Assembly (NCBI GenBank): GCA_023662875.1
Contig: JAMPIG010000037.1
Coordinates: 1-34,780, forward strand
Direction of reading: 5' to 3'
DNA: 34,780 bases
Source: Roseburia sp.
GTDB lineage: Bacteria > Bacillota > Clostridia > Lachnospirales > Lachnospiraceae
Position 1 is the stretch's first letter. Each line of letters starts with the position of its first letter. Positions 32,759-34,780 of this stretch are shown here, piece after piece. The translations under genes were made by a program, and so were the position numbers. The notes beneath the pieces were generated by a model. That model was not told the DNA's origin, searched no databases, and worked only from the letters and a program-made list of their open reading frames with translations.

Positions 32759-33430
32759 ATGCTGGATCAGGTGGCGATGATTCTGTTCGGAATCATCTGC
32801 GGAAGCGTGCTGTTCGGCAGTCTTTTGCCGAAAATGTTGAAAAAGATCGATGTGACGGAGCTGGCGGAGGATCACAATCCGGGGACGGCGAACGCTATGA
32901 AATACGCGGGGCTGCCCATCGGGCTGATGTGTCTGGCCGGGGATCTCCTGAAGGGGATGCTGCCGATTCATCTGGCGCTGCGGCTGGGGATGGAGACGGG
33001 GAGCCTGTTTCCGCTGATTATGGCGGCGCCGGTGCTGGGGCACGCCTATTCCCTGTTTCACGGAGGAAAAGGGGGAAAGGCCATCGCGGTATCCTTCGGC
33101 GTCCTGCTGGGGCTGCTGCCGGTGAATGCGGCGCTTTTTAGAATGCTTTGCGTTCTGTATATAACGACCTCCACCCTGGTACGGATCAACCCGCATACCA
33201 GACGGACGCGGATCACCTTTCTCTGCTTTGCGGCGGGAGCGACGGCCCTGTATTTTCTGCGGCGGCTGCCCGCGGAGCTTTGGCTGGGCGGACTGCTGAT
33301 CTCCGGGCTGGTGGTGCACAAAAACAGTATCCGGCAGCAGAGACGGGAGGAGGGGCTGCTGGAGGAACCGGAAGGGAACCCTTCCAAGAGAAAACCGGAT
33401 GAAAAGAGTCTGGGGAGAATCTGGTATTGA
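32759..33430 (+). CDS. PlsY-like glycerol-3-phosphate acyltransferase family protein
   Basis: This 223-residue membrane protein resembles PlsY, which uses acyl-phosphate to acylate glycerol-3-phosphate in phospholipid synthesis. Family motifs appear in modified form: HNPGTANAMKYAG for the usual GSGNPGATN, GDLLKG for the DxxKG motif, and GHAYSLFHGGKGGKAIAV for the GH-FxGGKG motif. About five transmembrane helices are followed by a charged tail (RQQRREEGLLEEPEGN region). I chose the ATG at 32759 because GGAGG ends 9 bp before it; the ATG at 32753 is too close. The altered first motif suggests a paralogue of the housekeeping enzyme, perhaps with another acyl acceptor. It is 81 bp after the GH13 gene and just before the PadR promoter. 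Confidence 0.78.
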   Translation: MLDQVAMILFGIICGSVLFGSLLPKMLKKIDVTELAEDHNPGTANAMKYAGLPIGLMCLAGDLLKGMLPIHLALRLGMETGSLFPLIMAAPVLGHAYSLFHGGKGGKAIAVSFGVLLGLLPVNAALFRMLCVLYITTSTLVRINPHTRRTRITFLCFAAGATALYFLRRLPAELWLGGLLISGLVVHKNSIRQQRREEGLLEEPEGNPSKRKPDEKSLGRIWY

Positions 33431-33455
33431 CAGCGCATAGGATATGGTGTATAGT
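33427..33455 (+). promoter_or_regulatory. Promoter 1 of the PadR/DUF1700 operon
   Basis: A perfect TTGACA (33427-33432) and TATAGT (33450-33455) have a 17-bp spacer. The -10 box lies inside the left palindrome arm, so a bound repressor would block polymerase. The -35 overlaps the PlsY-like stop codon. Confidence 0.7.
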
Positions 33456-33483
33456 ATCGACATAAGGATACTATACACCATAT
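33442..33483. promoter_or_regulatory. Perfect 17-bp-arm palindrome, putative PadR operator
   Basis: ATATGGTGTATAGTATC (33442-33458) is exactly inverted at 33467-33483 around an 8-bp centre. It overlaps promoter 1 and the spacer and -10 start of promoter 2, and lies 32 bp before the PadR start codon. PadR-family repressors commonly bind dyads with central spacing like this in their own promoters, so autoregulation is likely. The binding itself is inferred. Confidence 0.75.
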
Positions 33484-33486
33484 AAT
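33457..33486 (+). promoter_or_regulatory. Possible promoter 2 of the PadR/DUF1700 operon
   Basis: TCGACA (33457-33462) and a perfect TATAAT (33481-33486) have an 18-bp spacer. It would start near 33493, only 22 nt before the ATG. It may be an alternative to promoter 1. Confidence 0.4.
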
Positions 33487-33514
33487 ATTATATAGAAAAA
33501 AAGGAAGTGACGAC

Positions 33515-33832
33515 ATGGTGTTTAATACGGGAGCCGCTCTTCTGGACGCCATTGTGCTCGCCGTCGTATCGAAGGAGCCGGAGGGAACTTACGGCTACAA
33601 GATTACCCAGGAGGTACGTCAGGTCATAGAATTGTCGGAATCGACCCTGTATCCCGTTTTGCGCAGACTGCAGAAGGACGGCTGCCTGGAGGTTTATGAT
33701 ATGGAGTGCGGCGGTAGAAACCGGAGATATTATAAGATCACCGGCAGCGGCTGGGCGCAGCTGAGACTGTACGAGGGCGAATGGAGACAGTATTCCGATA
33801 AGATCACGGGTTTGTTTGAGGGGAGGATTTAG
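33515..33832 (+). CDS. PadR-family transcriptional regulator
   Basis: This 105-residue protein is a short PadR-type winged-helix regulator. Typical segments are LLDAIVLAVVSKEPEGTYGYKITQEV, the helix with SESTLYPVLRRLQKDGCL, and the wing with GGRNRRYYKITGSGWAQL. The C-terminal helix is short, as in the class found next to DUF1700 proteins. AAGGAAG lies 7-10 bp before the ATG. The promoter carries a long palindrome, which suggests autoregulation. It is followed 3 bp later by the DUF1700 gene, so the pair forms one transcription unit. This pairing is common in Firmicutes and is often linked to cell-envelope stress, though the signal here is unknown. Confidence 0.92.
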   Translation: MVFNTGAALLDAIVLAVVSKEPEGTYGYKITQEVRQVIELSESTLYPVLRRLQKDGCLEVYDMECGGRNRRYYKITGSGWAQLRLYEGEWRQYSDKITGLFEGRI

Positions 33833-33835
33833 AGG

Positions 33836-34729
33836 ATGAACAGAGCGGATTTTATGGAGCAGTTGAATTGGCTGCTTCAGAGTATTCCCTCCGCGGAGCG
33901 GGAAGAGGCCCTGCAGTATTATAACGATTATTTTGACGATGCCGGGCCGGAAAACGAGCAGGCTGTGATCAGGGCGCTGGGGAACCCTGCGCGGGTAGCG
34001 GAGAATATCAGGCGGGATCTGACGGAGAGCGGGACGCCGACCCGGGCGAAGGCCTCCGACGAGGCACTTGTGGAGTATGGGAAGGCATACGAGGAAGAGA
34101 GCCCGCGGGAAGGGCAGGATGCGGAGAGCAAAAGCGTTGTTTCGGTGCAGACCGGAGAAGCCGCCCGCGGAGTCGACGACGGAAGCGCGTATCGGGGAGA
34201 AGCCGCCCGCGGAGTCGGCGGCGGAAGCGCGTACCGGGGAGAAGCCGCCCGCGGAGTCGACGGCGGAAGCGCGTATCGGGGAGAAGCCGCTCATAGAGGC
34301 GACGACGGAAGCGTGTACCGTGCCGAGACCGCCCGGGAAGCACAGGCGAGCTCCGGGAGCCCCGGGCGGGGAGGCCGCGGACTGCCGGCTTGGGCAATCC
34401 TCCTGATTATCGCCGGGGCGTTTTTCGCGTCTCCGGTGGTGATAGGCCTGCTCAGCACGCTCTTTGGATTGGCGGTCTGCTGGTTCGCCCTGATCTTTTC
34501 CGTCGGCGCGGTGGCGCTGGCGCTGTTTATCCTGCTGGTCGTATTTATTGTGGTGGGGATTATGTGTTTCTTCGTGGATCCCCTGTCGGGGGTAGCCATG
34601 ATCGGCGCAGGACTGATCGTAGGCGGTTTGGGGCTGCTGTTTCTGATGTTGACGGTCGCCATGGCCGGAATTGTGACACCGGCGATTTTCCGGGGGATCG
34701 GACGGCTCTTCCGATGGAGGAGGGCGTAG
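33836..34729 (+). CDS. DUF1700/HAAS-domain membrane protein with tandem repeats
   Basis: This 297-residue protein starts with a HAAS/DUF1700 domain (MNRADFMEQLNWLL to about residue 65, with EEALQYYNDYFDDAG). A linker follows. Residues 107-162 hold four 14-residue repeats of the form GEAARGVDDGSAYR, and then come about four transmembrane helices (about 185-280) and a basic tail RLFRWRRA. The start ATG is 3 bp after the PadR stop, with GAGGGGAGG upstream. DUF1700 proteins paired with PadR regulators are thought to act at the membrane, possibly with downstream DUF4097 proteins. The repeat linker is unusual, low-complexity and probably disordered. Function is unknown. Confidence 0.88.
   Translation: MNRADFMEQLNWLLQSIPSAEREEALQYYNDYFDDAGPENEQAVIRALGNPARVAENIRRDLTESGTPTRAKASDEALVEYGKAYEEESPREGQDAESKSVVSVQTGEAARGVDDGSAYRGEAARGVGGGSAYRGEAARGVDGGSAYRGEAAHRGDDGSVYRAETAREAQASSGSPGRGGRGLPAWAILLIIAGAFFASPVVIGLLSTLFGLAVCWFALIFSVGAVALALFILLVVFIVVGIMCFFVDPLSGVAMIGAGLIVGGLGLLFLMLTVAMAGIVTPAIFRGIGRLFRWRRA
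34154..34321 (+). repeat. Four 42-bp tandem repeats in the DUF1700 gene
   Basis: Units start at 34154, 34196, 34238 and 34280 and keep the reading frame. Units 1 to 3 are almost identical and unit 4 has diverged. Because 42 is divisible by three, changes in copy number would alter only linker length. Confidence 0.85.
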
Positions 34730-34780
34730 ATTGAAAAATAAGACTTAGCAGCCTAAAAAAGGGCGCACTAATACAAGGAA
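34730..34780 (+). other. Window end: possible truncated next gene
   Basis: A TTG at 34731 lies about 13 bp after GGAGG and reads five codons (start, K, N, K, T) before an in-frame TAG. It could be a degraded start of the DUF4097-type gene often found after DUF1700, or no gene at all. Only about 50 bp are available. Confidence 0.2.

Noticed and set aside
34154-34321. CRISPR-like repetition
   Set aside because: The 42-bp units are contiguous with no unique spacers and encode protein in frame.
34068-34406. 112-codon overlapping frame with regular repeats
   Set aside because: The repeated EKPPAEST pattern is only the 42-bp tandem repeat of the DUF1700 gene read in another frame.
34755-34772. 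GTGCGCCC on the minus strand, like a group II intron 5' end
   Set aside because: An intron body on the minus strand would run through the intact DUF1700 gene, so this is a chance match.

Overview
This window looks like a chromosomal segment of an anaerobic Gram-positive Clostridia, most likely a Lachnospiraceae-type gut bacterium. The reasons are strong AGGAGG-type ribosome binding sites, GTG and TTG starts, Firmicutes family types (GPH sugar symporter, FtsX-type ABC transporter with two-component system, PadR/DUF1700 pair, HPr-like protein) and many glycosidases without signal peptides. No species-level marker is present, so the assignment is an inference.

Positions 1-17344 form a divergent carbohydrate-utilisation locus. 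The left arm runs on the minus strand: DUF308 membrane protein, GH3, GPH-family symporter, GH3, then the start of a GH1 beta-glucosidase cut by the window edge. The right arm runs on the plus strand: two GH43 enzymes, a GH2, a circularly permuted GH3 and a GH78 alpha-L-rhamnosidase. The two arms share a 338-bp AT-rich intergenic region (7015-7352). It holds a plausible promoter for each direction, and each start region is covered by one arm of an imperfect 20-bp inverted repeat. None of the enzymes shows a signal peptide. The locus therefore probably imports short oligosaccharides or plant glycosides through the symporter and trims them in the cytoplasm, removing glucose, xylose, arabinose, galactose and rhamnose-type residues. 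No regulator gene lies inside the locus as seen here.

Positions 17362-24405 hold an AAA-ATPase-like/PD-(D/E)XK protein on the minus strand, followed on the plus strand by an ABC ATPase, an FtsX-like permease with a coiled-coil extracytoplasmic region, an OmpR-type response regulator and a histidine kinase. A hairpin terminator closes this operon. It resembles peptide-sensing or detoxification modules.

Positions 24381-28260 hold asnA (minus), then a radical SAM protein and its partner of the putative DNA repair pair TIGR03916/TIGR03915 (plus), then a 74-residue HPr-like protein. The HPr-like protein has lost the PTS histidine but keeps the regulatory serine. A strong terminator follows.

Positions 28265-34780 hold a near-perfect 35-nt palindrome, a DinG/XPD-type helicase fused to a RecB-like nuclease, a 213-bp intergenic region with a cluster of DnaA-box-like 9-mers (two perfect), a GH13 alpha-amylase-family enzyme, a PlsY-like acyltransferase, and a PadR regulator with a DUF1700 membrane protein. 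The PadR promoter region overlaps a perfect 17-bp-arm palindrome. The DUF1700 protein carries four 14-residue tandem repeats.

I found no rRNA, tRNA, insertion sequence, prophage or CRISPR array. The items most worth a second look are the DnaA-box cluster, the HPr-like protein without His15, the paired operator arms in the divergent glycosidase promoter, the radical SAM/DNA-repair pair and the PadR operator.
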